Notes under the pieces: model-generated
What the model saw: the letters and a program-made list of their open reading frames with translations, nothing else
Told to the model about the DNA's origin: nothing
Database searches by the model: none
Source: Burkholderia pyrrocinia
GTDB taxonomy: Bacteria; Pseudomonadota; Gammaproteobacteria; Burkholderiales; Burkholderiaceae
Length of the DNA: 64,000 nucleotides
NCBI RefSeq assembly: GCF_018417535.1
Contig: NZ_CP070978.1
Span: 1,364,001 to 1,428,000, forward strand
Direction of reading: 5' to 3'
Position numbers and translations under genes: made by a program
Shown: positions 56,820 to 64,000 of the stretch, piece after piece
How positions within the stretch are numbered: position 1 is the stretch's first letter
Layout: the number at the start of each line of letters is the position of its first letter

Positions 56820-57608
56820 CTACTGAACGATTTCATCCACCATCGCTTGCGCTTCCGTCACAAGCCGTGAATAGCTCTTCTGCGCGGGGAGATGCTTCGC
56901 GAAACATTCCTGCCGCTGTTCCTCAGTCACTCGGTCGGCACCACAGGCCGCGATCCCCGGCACCGTCACGCCCCTCCAGAGGATATAAACCCGCTCCCCC
57001 TGCTTGACCGACACTGCCAACGTGTCCGGCCCATCCGGCACCCCGTCCTGGCTTCCCCCCAGCAGCAACGCCTTCACCACCGCATCAGTCGGCTTCCGCT
57101 TCACCGGCAGCTCGGCAAACCGGAACGCCGCAGCGTCATCACTGAACACGTCCGTATAAAACGTCTCGTTATCGAAGATAACGGCAACATCATCCGTCGA
57201 CTTGAGCCCCGCATCCGCCGTCTTCGCCCAAGCCTTCAAAAGCGGCACCGTCGTAACAACGAGATTCACCTTCCCGTCATCCGACTTGAAGAACAGCCCG
57301 TCCGGCCCCGGCGTCATCCCGTCGTCAGGAACGGCGCTTTGCACGGTACTCCCCACCTTTCCGGAAAACCCTTTCGCCTTGCCCGTCCCGACAAGCTTTA
57401 CCAGCTTCGCATTCAATTCGGCCGTGTATTTCTTGTCCAGATCCGCCCGATCTTCCATCCGGGCCGCATTCACTGCCTCGGCAGCCTTCTTCCGATCCGC
57501 GAGATAAGAATCGGTCGGCGACGTAACCGCCTTCGCCCCGACGACAGCGATCAGAGCCAGGAGCACAACCGCCCCCACCGCAACTTTCAGTTTGGAAATG
57601 CTTTTCAT
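56820..57608 (-). CDS. Membrane-anchored or exported protein of unknown function
   Basis: The 262-residue product from ATG 57608 begins with MKSISKLKVAVGAVVLLALIAVVGAKAV, a single N-terminal membrane anchor or uncleaved signal. A Lys/Asp-rich soluble domain follows, including GMTPGPDGLFFKSDDGKVNLVVTT and VKQGERVYILWRGVTVPGIAACGADRVTEEQRQECF. Two Cys near the end could form a disulfide. I do not recognise the family. It lies downstream of the chemoreceptor on the same strand, but a strong terminator separates them. Confidence 0.78.
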   Translation of the reverse strand: MKSISKLKVAVGAVVLLALIAVVGAKAVTSPTDSYLADRKKAAEAVNAARMEDRADLDKKYTAELNAKLVKLVGTGKAKGFSGKVGSTVQSAVPDDGMTPGPDGLFFKSDDGKVNLVVTTVPLLKAWAKTADAGLKSTDDVAVIFDNETFYTDVFSDDAAAFRFAELPVKRKPTDAVVKALLLGGSQDGVPDGPDTLAVSVKQGERVYILWRGVTVPGIAACGADRVTEEQRQECFAKHLPAQKSYSRLVTEAQAMVDEIVQ

Positions 57609-57641
57609 TCTTCTATGACGTCCCGAAACCAAGCCCGAATG

Positions 57642-57672
57642 TAAAACGGCTGCCGTGAACCCACGGCAGCCG
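57642..57672 (-). terminator. Intrinsic terminator of the chemoreceptor gene
   Basis: CGGCTGCCGTG and CACGGCAGCCG form a perfect 11 bp stem with an AACC loop. On the minus strand it is followed by TTTTAC. It lies 40 bp after the chemoreceptor stop. Confidence 0.75.
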
Positions 57673-57711
57673 CCCCTCAGAAACGCCTCATTCTAAAACG
57701 CAACGCGGACT

Positions 57712-59574
57712 TTATTCATCCACCTTGAACGCCGACACCAGTTTGGTCAATTCCGCCGCTTGCTGCTTCAAGCTCTCGGCCGCCGCTGCGCTTTCTTCCA
57801 CCAAAGCCGCATTCTGCTGCGTCATCTGATCGAGCGACTGCACCGCATCCCCGATCTGATCGATCCCTGCACTCTGCTCCAGGCTCGCTTCGGCAATCTC
57901 GCTCATCATCGCGCTGACGCCTTGAACCTGCGAGACGACATCGCTCATCACCTTCCCCGCCTCGCTGACCAACCGCGACCCGGTATTCACCGTCCCCGCG
58001 CTATGTTCGATCAGCGCCTTGATCTCCTTCGCCGCCTGCGCGCTACGCTGCGCCAGATTCCGCACCTCCGAAGCCACCACCGCAAACCCGCGCCCCTGCT
58101 CCCCGGCCCGCGCCGCCTCCACAGCCGCATTCAACGCAAGAATATTCGTCTGAAACGAAATACTGTCGATCATCACGATGATCTCGGAGATCCGCTGCGA
58201 CGCGTCGCTGATCTGCTCCATCGTGCTCACGACCTCGCCCACCACCTGCCCGCCACGCGCTGCCGCATCCGACGCGCCGGTGATCATCTTCGCGGCGGTC
58301 GTCGCCGTCTCGGTGTTGTTCCGCACCACGGCCGTGATCTCTTCCATCGACGAAGCCGTCCGCTCCAGGTTGCTCGACTGCCCTTCGGTGCGTTCGCTCA
58401 AATCCGCATTCCCCGAAGCAATCTGCGCCGACCCGGTCGCGATCGACGCGGACGCCGCCCGAATCCGGTGAACCAGCGTCGACAGCGACGACACGAACCG
58501 GTTGAACGCGTCCGACAACTGCCCGATCTCGTCCTGGCTTTCGACCGTCATCCGGCGCGTCAGGTCACCTTGGCCGCTCGCAATCTCCGACAGCAACGTC
58601 GCCGCACGCCGGATCGGCGCGGCAATCGCGCGCCCGACCAGCCAGATCACGAGCAGCGCGACACCAAGCCCCACCACCGCCGCGACCAGCGCCGCGCTGC
58701 GAATCGCGCGCGTCACCGGCCCGAGCAGTTCCGCCTGCGGCACCTCGACGACGACATACGCATTCAGCTCCGGAACGAACGACGTCGCGATGAAGCGCGC
58801 GCCGCCGTCGCCGTTGTAGCTCAGGTACGCATACGGCTTGCCGGCGAGCAGCGTCGACGACGCATCGTCAGGCAGCCCATGCTGGTCTTTCAGGAAATGC
58901 TTGCCGTCGATCAGCGACGTATCGCGATGCATCATGATCGCGCCGTCGGGACGCACGAGATACGCGAACCCGGTCTCGCCGATCCGGTAAGCGGCAATGC
59001 CCTTCGCGAGCGCATCGACGGACAGGCTCATGCTGGCCGCGCCGATCGGCGCGCCGTCGAGTTCCACACGGCTGTTGATGAACATCATGTAGCCGCCAAC
59101 GGTCACCTCGCGATCCATGTTCACGTCGAACGCCTTGCCGGACGACAGGAAACTGGTCAGCCACTGATCCTTGTCGGTGACCTTCCGCTGCAGGCCGGCT
59201 TCGTTGTAGTAGTTGCCGCTCTTCACGGACACCCACTGCACGGACGCCGCCTTCTGCTCGTCCTTCACGTTCTTCGCGAGCTGGATCCAGTTGCGCGTAC
59301 CGGCATCGGGTTCGCCGTCGGCTTCCCACTGCAGCAGGAACGCATCACGCGCGAGAATGCGCGACGCGGCGATCGGCCCGGCCATCTGCCGCTGCACGTC
59401 GGCGCGAATGCCGCTCACGGCGGTCGGCAACTCCTCGCGGACGACGCGGTCACGCACCGCGTTGCCGATCAGACGGATGCTCAGTCCGCTCGAAATCGCG
59501 ACGAACACGAGCAGGCAACTCGTCATGCTGAGAATCAGCTTGTTCTGAATGGAAAGCTTGCGCCAGAAATGCAT
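57712..59574 (-). CDS. Methyl-accepting chemotaxis protein with dCache sensor
   Basis: The 620-residue receptor (ATG 59574, [17 protein letters not shown]) has a first membrane segment at about 12-35. A periplasmic double-Cache domain of about 240 residues follows ([39 protein letters not shown]). Then come a second membrane segment ([22 protein letters not shown]), a HAMP domain and the signalling tip [38 protein letters not shown]. The last residues ([12 protein letters not shown]) carry no CheR-tethering pentapeptide. The ligand is unknown. Confidence 0.95.
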   Translation of the reverse strand: MHFWRKLSIQNKLILSMTSCLLVFVAISSGLSIRLIGNAVRDRVVREELPTAVSGIRADVQRQMAGPIAASRILARDAFLLQWEADGEPDAGTRNWIQLAKNVKDEQKAASVQWVSVKSGNYYNEAGLQRKVTDKDQWLTSFLSSGKAFDVNMDREVTVGGYMMFINSRVELDGAPIGAASMSLSVDALAKGIAAYRIGETGFAYLVRPDGAIMMHRDTSLIDGKHFLKDQHGLPDDASSTLLAGKPYAYLSYNGDGGARFIATSFVPELNAYVVVEVPQAELLGPVTRAIRSAALVAAVVGLGVALLVIWLVGRAIAAPIRRAATLLSEIASGQGDLTRRMTVESQDEIGQLSDAFNRFVSSLSTLVHRIRAASASIATGSAQIASGNADLSERTEGQSSNLERTASSMEEITAVVRNNTETATTAAKMITGASDAAARGGQVVGEVVSTMEQISDASQRISEIIVMIDSISFQTNILALNAAVEAARAGEQGRGFAVVASEVRNLAQRSAQAAKEIKALIEHSAGTVNTGSRLVSEAGKVMSDVVSQVQGVSAMMSEIAEASLEQSAGIDQIGDAVQSLDQMTQQNAALVEESAAAAESLKQQAAELTKLVSAFKVDE

Positions 59575-59688
59575 GGGGAACCCTCGATAACCGCTCGGTC
59601 TGAGCCAGTTTGGGTTATCGGCATGCACGCGCAGAACCGCATCGCTGACTTCAGATACCAATCATGCGAGATTCGTTATGTTGTTGAC

Positions 59689-59710
59689 AGGCGGGCATAT
59701 GCGCCCGCCT
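59689..59710 (-). terminator. Hairpin after the MotB-like gene
   Basis: AGGCGGGC and GCCCGCCT pair over a 6-base loop, 22 bp beyond the stop of the minus-strand MotB-like gene. No T-run follows, so this is a weak terminator call. Confidence 0.35.
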
Positions 59711-59732
59711 ATGCGCGCAAGATCAGCGCGAA

Positions 59733-60392
59733 TCAATACGCGACGAAGATCGTCACGCGCCGATTTCGCGCCCGCGCGGCGGCATCGTCGCCCGCCACGA
59801 GCGGCTGCGTATCGGCCCGCCCGATCGCCGCGAGCCGGTGCGGCGCCACGCCGCGCTCGGTCAGGTAGCGCACGACGCTCCCCGCCCGCGCCGACGAAAG
59901 CTCCCAGTTCGATTCGTATTTCGCGTTCGCGATCGGCACGCTGTCCGTATGCCCTTCGACGAGGATGTCGCCGCTCGCGTGCTCGCTCAGTGCCTGTGCG
60001 ATCTGGTTCAGCACGGGCGCCGAATCGGGCAGCAAACGCGCATCGCCGACATTGAACAGGATCTTCGCGTCGATGCCGATCTCGACACCGTGCGGTGCCT
60101 TCACCAGCGAAATCCGCCCGTTCGTCTTCAACGAATCGAGCAATGCGAGCCAGGCCGGCGCGCGTTCGGGCACGGCAGTACTCGCAGCGCCACCAGCGTG
60201 TCGCGCAAGCGTCTGGTATCGCGCGTCGAGCGCGTTGTATTTCGCGAGCTGGAGCACATACAGCGCGAGAAACAGCACCATCAGCGTCGTGATGAGATCC
60301 GCGTACGAAATCAGCCAGCGTCCGGACTGCGCGCCTTCGGCTTCATCGTCGTCGCGATCGGCGGCAATCGCGCCGTCAGTTCGGGCTGTCAT
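59733..60392 (-). CDS. MotB-like stator protein (OmpA-type peptidoglycan anchor)
   Basis: The 219-residue product has the MotB layout: a short cytoplasmic start, one membrane segment WLISYADLITTLMVLFLALYVL with the ion-carrying Asp at residue 32 as in MotB, then an OmpA domain with ILVEGHTDSVPIANAKYESNWELSSARAGSVVRYL and RRVTIFV. The linker is shorter than in classical MotB (about 300 residues). It is the last gene of an operon with the MotA-like and the CNB-FliG-C genes; no flagellar gene is nearby. Confidence 0.9.
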   Translation of the reverse strand: MTARTDGAIAADRDDDEAEGAQSGRWLISYADLITTLMVLFLALYVLQLAKYNALDARYQTLARHAGGAASTAVPERAPAWLALLDSLKTNGRISLVKAPHGVEIGIDAKILFNVGDARLLPDSAPVLNQIAQALSEHASGDILVEGHTDSVPIANAKYESNWELSSARAGSVVRYLTERGVAPHRLAAIGRADTQPLVAGDDAAARARNRRVTIFVAY

Positions 60393-60431
60393 GCCGAAGA
60401 TCCCTGTTCGTCGTACCGCAAACGCAGCACA

Positions 60432-61196
60432 TCACGCGAGCGACTCCGCCGCCCGCCCGCGCACGTCACCGGTCAACCGCGTTTCGATCGTATGCGGCGA
60501 CTCCTTGCGCGAGATCGCGAGCAATCCGTCGAGATACAGCTTGCGGAACCGCAGTTCGCTATCGATCTGCGCGCGCAGCTTGCCGTAAAGCGGCAGAAAC
60601 ACGAGGTTCGCAAACGCCAGCCCGTACAGCGTCGCAATGAACGCAACCGCGATGCCCGGCCCGAGTTGCGCCGGTTCGAGAATATGGCTCGTCACCTGCA
60701 CGAGCCCGAGCACCGATCCGAGAATGCCGAACGTCGGCGCATAACCGCCGGCCTGCTGCCACACGCGCGCGGCGGCCAGGCGGCTGCGCTCGTACGCGTC
60801 GAGTTCGCGCTGCAATGCATCCTCGAGCACGGCGGTCGACACGCCGTTCGCCAGCAGTTCGAGCCCGCGGCGCGCGAACGGATGGATACCGCTCACGTCC
60901 ATCGATTCGAATGCGAGCAGCCCGTCGAGCTTCGCGCGATCGCCCCATTCGAGCAGGTCGGACAGGTTCTTGCGATCGACCTCGCGCGCACGTACGAACG
61001 CGAGCCGCAACTGCTTCACCGCGTCGAAGAAGCGTGCCCAGGTGTTCTGGATCATCACCGCGCCGAGCGTGCCGCCGAGCACGATGACGAGCGCCTCGAA
61101 CTGGAACAGCATCGTGAAATGCCCGCCTTCGAGCGCGAAACCGAACACGATCGCCGCGCCGCCCAGCACCACACCGGCCAAGGTCAACAGATCCAT
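60432..61196 (-). CDS. MotA-like stator protein
   Basis: The 254-residue protein (ATG 61196) starts MDLLTLAGVVLGGAAIVFGFALEGG and has ALVIVLGGTLGAVMIQNTW, a cytoplasmic loop (RALELLANGVSTAVLEDALQREL-like region), GGYAPTFGILGSVLGLVQVTSHI and PGIAVAFIATLYGLAFANLVFLPLYGKLR, as in PomA/MotA. With the MotB-like protein it should form an ion-driven 5:2 stator unit. It starts 13 bp after the CNB-FliG-C gene. Confidence 0.92.
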   Translation of the reverse strand: MDLLTLAGVVLGGAAIVFGFALEGGHFTMLFQFEALVIVLGGTLGAVMIQNTWARFFDAVKQLRLAFVRAREVDRKNLSDLLEWGDRAKLDGLLAFESMDVSGIHPFARRGLELLANGVSTAVLEDALQRELDAYERSRLAAARVWQQAGGYAPTFGILGSVLGLVQVTSHILEPAQLGPGIAVAFIATLYGLAFANLVFLPLYGKLRAQIDSELRFRKLYLDGLLAISRKESPHTIETRLTGDVRGRAAESLA

Positions 61197-61209
61197 ACGC
61201 CTCCCCGTG

Positions 61210-62457
61210 TCATGTATCCGACGCATCCGACGCCACGAACGCCGCACCCGTCGCAGGCGCCTTGGCCGCGCGCACGGCATCCAGCACGCGCTGCTCGATA
61301 TCCTCGATCTCGATCGGATCGAGCTTGAGCTCGCGGCGCATCACCCACGACACCTCGTTGCGCCGCGCCTCGGTCATCACGGAGAACAGCTTGTCGGCCA
61401 CTGCGCGATCGTCGAGGTTCGCGATCAGCTTCGCGAGATCGTACGTATCGAACGCGCTGATCACGTCGAACAGCGTGCGCTGGTCGACCCGCACGAGATC
61501 CTCCAGCGCGCGCACGTCGCCGCCGCGACGCGCGTTGCGCCGCGAGAAGTACGCGACGCCCTTTTGCTCGACGTAACTGAGCACCTTCGATTTGCGGAAC
61601 GCGAACACTTCGTCGGCAATCTCGCCGTTCGACAGCTTGTTGAGCAACAGCGTCTTCTCGACGCCGATCAGCGATTCGAGATCGGCCAGCTCGATAAGCT
61701 CGAGTTCGCTGTTGATCGACACGTCGAGATCGTGATCGGCAACTTGCTGCGCGCGATCGATCACGCGCGCGGCATCGAACGTGACGACCTGGCGCGCATC
61801 CGACGAAGCCGCATAGTCGGATGCACCGCCGGCAAGGTCGGCCTGCGCGGCTTCGATCGTGACGAGGTTGAGCTTCTCCATGCGTCGCAGCATCGCGAGC
61901 ACGTGCGGCCGCGAGTGGCCGGCAATCGCGCGGCATTTGCGGATCACTTCGGCGAGCGGCACCGAGGTTTCGGCCGCGTGGGCCTGCATCGGCCGGCGCG
62001 CCCATCCGTCGCCGGATTCGCGCGCATCGGCTCCGGCCATCAGCGACAGCACATGCGCATACGACAGCACGCCGGGCATGAAGTCCGCATGCGTATAGGT
62101 CGCGAGCTGGTCGTCCTTGCGCTTCACGCGCCGGATCATGGTTCGCACGATATGGCGCAGCAGCGCCGACACGCGCTCGATTTCTTCATCGAGCATGCCG
62201 GCCGGCACGACCGTGAGCTGACAGAATGAAAGCGCCTTCGCGGTATGGGCGCGCGGCTCGGCGGCAAGCAATGCCGATTCACCGAAGAACTCGCCACGGC
62301 CGAGCGTCGCGACGATGACGCGCTTGTCGTCACATCGCGTGGACAGCTCGACCTTGCCGTCGGTAATCAGAAAGATGACGGGCTCTCCGGCGAAGCCCTC
62401 CGAGTAAATGATCTCTCCGGGCGCCGCCGTACGCGTCCACGATTGCTGACGATTCAA
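61210..62457 (-). CDS. Cyclic-nucleotide-binding domain fused to a FliG C-terminal-like domain
   Basis: The 415-residue product (TTG 62457 with AGGGGA six bases before it; an ATG at 62502 is an alternative) has an N-terminal cNMP-binding domain, with GEIIYSEGFAGEPVIFLITDGKVEL and the phosphate-binding cassette GEFFGESALLAAEPRAHTAKA. A helical middle part with a Crp-like HTH pattern (LAEVIRKCRAIAGHSRPHVLAMLRRMEKLNLV) follows. The last about 80 residues (LEDLVRVDQRTLFDVISAFDTYDLAKLI, ANLDDRAVADKLFSVMTEARRNEV, DPIEIEDIEQRVLDAV) follow the FliG C-terminal torque domain. It heads an operon with the two stator genes. An ion motor controlled by a cyclic nucleotide is the inferred role. Confidence 0.85.
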   Translation of the reverse strand: MNRQQSWTRTAAPGEIIYSEGFAGEPVIFLITDGKVELSTRCDDKRVIVATLGRGEFFGESALLAAEPRAHTAKALSFCQLTVVPAGMLDEEIERVSALLRHIVRTMIRRVKRKDDQLATYTHADFMPGVLSYAHVLSLMAGADARESGDGWARRPMQAHAAETSVPLAEVIRKCRAIAGHSRPHVLAMLRRMEKLNLVTIEAAQADLAGGASDYAASSDARQVVTFDAARVIDRAQQVADHDLDVSINSELELIELADLESLIGVEKTLLLNKLSNGEIADEVFAFRKSKVLSYVEQKGVAYFSRRNARRGGDVRALEDLVRVDQRTLFDVISAFDTYDLAKLIANLDDRAVADKLFSVMTEARRNEVSWVMRRELKLDPIEIEDIEQRVLDAVRAAKAPATGAAFVASDASDT

Positions 62458-62695
62458 GTCGATTCCCCTGCTGCGCTGAATGTTGCGGACTGCGCGTCGC
62501 ATGTCGAAAGCATGCGTGTCACGAGTCGTCCCCGTGACTCGTTTACGTCATCGGGCTCAACATCCTTTAGGGAATTCGCACCCGGTTCGGGGCGAAATCA
62601 AAGTAAAACGTTTGCGGGTTGCGCGGCTGTATCGGGAAGTTCATTTCCATGCAGGCGCGTGTAGTGCAATTGAAAGCGCGCTGCGATGATGCGCG

Positions 62696-63358
62696 TCAAA
62701 ACTCCATGTCGAGTTCGTCGATGTCTTCCTGCTCCGCCTTCGCCGCGTCGATCCATTCCGCGACGAACGGATGCGCGAGCACAAGCATGCAGTACTCGGC
62801 GATATCCGGCTCCAGCTTCACGTCGTAGGTCAGGAAGCGCGTGACGACCGGCGCATACATCGCGTCGGCAATGCCGATCTCCGCGCCGAACAGCCAGGGC
62901 CCACCATACGCGGCCAGACACTCGCGCCAGATCGTCACGATCCGCTGGATGTCGTGCTGCGCGCGCGACCAGATCCGGAAGCCGGGGAAATGAGCGCGCA
63001 GGTTCATCGGCAGCGCGGATCGCAACGCGCTGAAACCGGAATGCATCTCGCCGCAGATCGACCGGCAATGCGCGCGCGCATGCCGGTCCTCAGGCAGCAG
63101 CCGCGCCTGCGGCCGGATTTCGTTCAGGTACTCGGCGATCGCGAGGGTATCCCACACCCGGTTGCCGTCATGTGTCAGGCACGGCACGAGAATCGACGGC
63201 GACAGCAGCAGCAGCTCCGCGCGCGACGCGGCATCGATCGGCACGCTGACCGTCTCGAACGCGAGCCCGCTCAGCTTCGCGAGCAGCCAGCCGCGCATCG
63301 ACCACGACGAGTAATTGCGGCTGCTGATGGTCAGCGTCGTCTGTCCGGTGGATTCCAT
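62696..63358 (-). CDS. Glutathione S-transferase family protein
   Basis: The 220-residue product from ATG 63358 (MESTGQTTLTISSRNYSSWSMRGWLLAKLSGL) has the GST N-terminal fold with the Ser-rich YSSWS motif at the glutathione site, PSILVPCLTHDGNRVWDTLAIAEYL (cis-Pro and glutathione-binding region) and a helical C-terminal domain (LFGAEIGIADAMYAPVVTRFLTY). A long in-frame extension to 63604 is arginine-rich and not protein-like, so 63358 is chosen. Its substrate is unknown. Confidence 0.9.
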   Translation of the reverse strand: MESTGQTTLTISSRNYSSWSMRGWLLAKLSGLAFETVSVPIDAASRAELLLLSPSILVPCLTHDGNRVWDTLAIAEYLNEIRPQARLLPEDRHARAHCRSICGEMHSGFSALRSALPMNLRAHFPGFRIWSRAQHDIQRIVTIWRECLAAYGGPWLFGAEIGIADAMYAPVVTRFLTYDVKLEPDIAEYCMLVLAHPFVAEWIDAAKAEQEDIDELDMEF

Positions 63359-63647
63359 GTCACTCCCCTGCTGAAAGCTGTTCGTGCCCCTGCACCGAAA
63401 ACGGACGCCGCACCCGTCACCCGCACCACACCTGTGCAGCTCATTCGCCGAACTGGCGCAGCGCCGCACCGTGTCGCGGCATGGGCCGCTCGCGAGACCG
63501 GCGTGGAAACGCATCGCGTGCGGCCGCCGGTCGTCGGCGTGCCGCCTGAGCCGCCGCGTTACCGAACCGCGTGCAACGCGCGTGCCAGCTACATGCTGGC
63601 ACACGGCTTGCCTCGTTCATTGCAACGCAGCGCAACGAGCGACGGCC

Positions 63648-64000
63648 ATGAACCTGCTTGCCTATCCGTTTTACCAATGGTCTGCAGAATGCCTGCGCCC
63701 GGCGCGCGCATGGGCTGCGACCACGCGCGCGACGATGTCGCTGTGGCCACCCGCCGCGTCGACACCGACAGGCCGCATGCTCGACGCGCTATGCGAACTC
63801 CTCGAATGCTGCGCGTTCTCGCATCAGCGTCCGCCGTTCGGGATCGCGTCGATCGTCGTCGACGGAGAAACGGTGCCGATCGTCGAGGAAGCGGCAGCCG
63901 CCACGCCGTTCGGCACGCTGCTGCATTTCCGCAAGGCGCGGCCGGTCGCGCGCCAGCCGCGCGTGCTGATCGTCGCGCCGATGTCCGGGCATTTCGCGAC
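63648..64000 (+). CDS. phaZ: Intracellular PHB depolymerase (PhaZ), 5' part
   Basis: The reading frame starts at ATG 63648 and runs off the window after 117 codons. MNLLAYPFYQWSAECLRPARAWAATTRA is the typical start of polyhydroxybutyrate depolymerases, and RPPFGIASIVVDGETVPIVEE, FGTLLHFRK and RPRVLIVAPMSGHFAT match the family (PMSGH precedes the catalytic region, which is outside). It mobilises stored PHB. It is divergent from the GST gene, with a 289 bp gap that holds its promoter. Confidence 0.85.
   Translation, partial: MNLLAYPFYQWSAECLRPARAWAATTRATMSLWPPAASTPTGRMLDALCELLECCAFSHQRPPFGIASIVVDGETVPIVEEAAAATPFGTLLHFRKARPVARQPRVLIVAPMSGHFA

Noticed and set aside
57760..59868. A 702-residue plus-strand frame opposite the chemoreceptor
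   Set aside because: Shadow of a GC-rich gene; composition is dominated by Arg, His and Asp.

Overview
The window is GC-rich (about 65%), with GCG/CTG/GGC-biased codons, tight ATGA and TGATG gene overlaps, and a gene set that fits Burkholderia, most likely the B. cepacia complex and a secondary replicon. This assignment is inferred from gene content and style; no database search was run. No rRNA, tRNA or CRISPR array was seen.

Region 1 (1-29.4 kb) is a complete type VI secretion system (T6SS) locus in two divergent arms. The leftward arm starts at about 21.1 kb and reads tssB, tssC, a strong hairpin, vgrG, a DUF4123 adaptor, two near-identical DUF3304 lipoproteins (probable immunity), a Tle1-like lipase effector split by a frameshift, PAAR, a two-TM protein of unknown role, tssM, tssA, tssF, tssG, tssJ, and a one-TM protein that runs off the window. 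The rightward arm reads tssK, tssL, a TssM-like/OmpA fusion, hcp, tssH (clpV) and tssE. Sheath, tube, spike, baseplate, membrane complex, ATPase and an effector/immunity cassette are all present. The arms are separated by an unusually AT-rich 572 bp region.

Region 2 (29.4-49.9 kb) is metabolic and regulatory. It holds a flavodoxin-fold quinone reductase with a divergent LysR gene; a small unknown gene behind a perfect LexA box (a probable SOS gene); a FadH-type 2,4-dienoyl-CoA reductase with a divergent AraC regulator; a pair of small membrane proteins; a two-subunit aconitase X (probable cis-3-hydroxy-L-proline dehydratase); and a MarR/LysR/MarR/EmrA/EmrB/outer-membrane-factor block in which three related palindromic sites lie at three starts. 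It ends with a glutathione transferase, a CHAP-like cysteine hydrolase, and a LysR/MHS transporter/amidohydrolase catabolic unit.

Region 3 (50-56.8 kb) is an accessory island with lower GC, orphan genes and long non-coding stretches. It carries a SymE-like protein, an Imm35-like immunity protein fused to a ribosomal L7/L12 C-terminal-like module, unknown proteins, and a two-gene AAA ATPase plus DUF4435 (Toprim-like) operon resembling the PARIS antiphage system (AriA/AriB).

Region 4 (56.8-64 kb) returns to core-like sequence. It has an anchored unknown protein, a dCache chemoreceptor, an operon coding for a cyclic-nucleotide-binding/FliG-C fusion with MotA-like and MotB-like stator proteins, a glutathione transferase, and the start of a PHB depolymerase gene. 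The CNB-FliG-C plus stator operon is the best candidate here for a little-described system.
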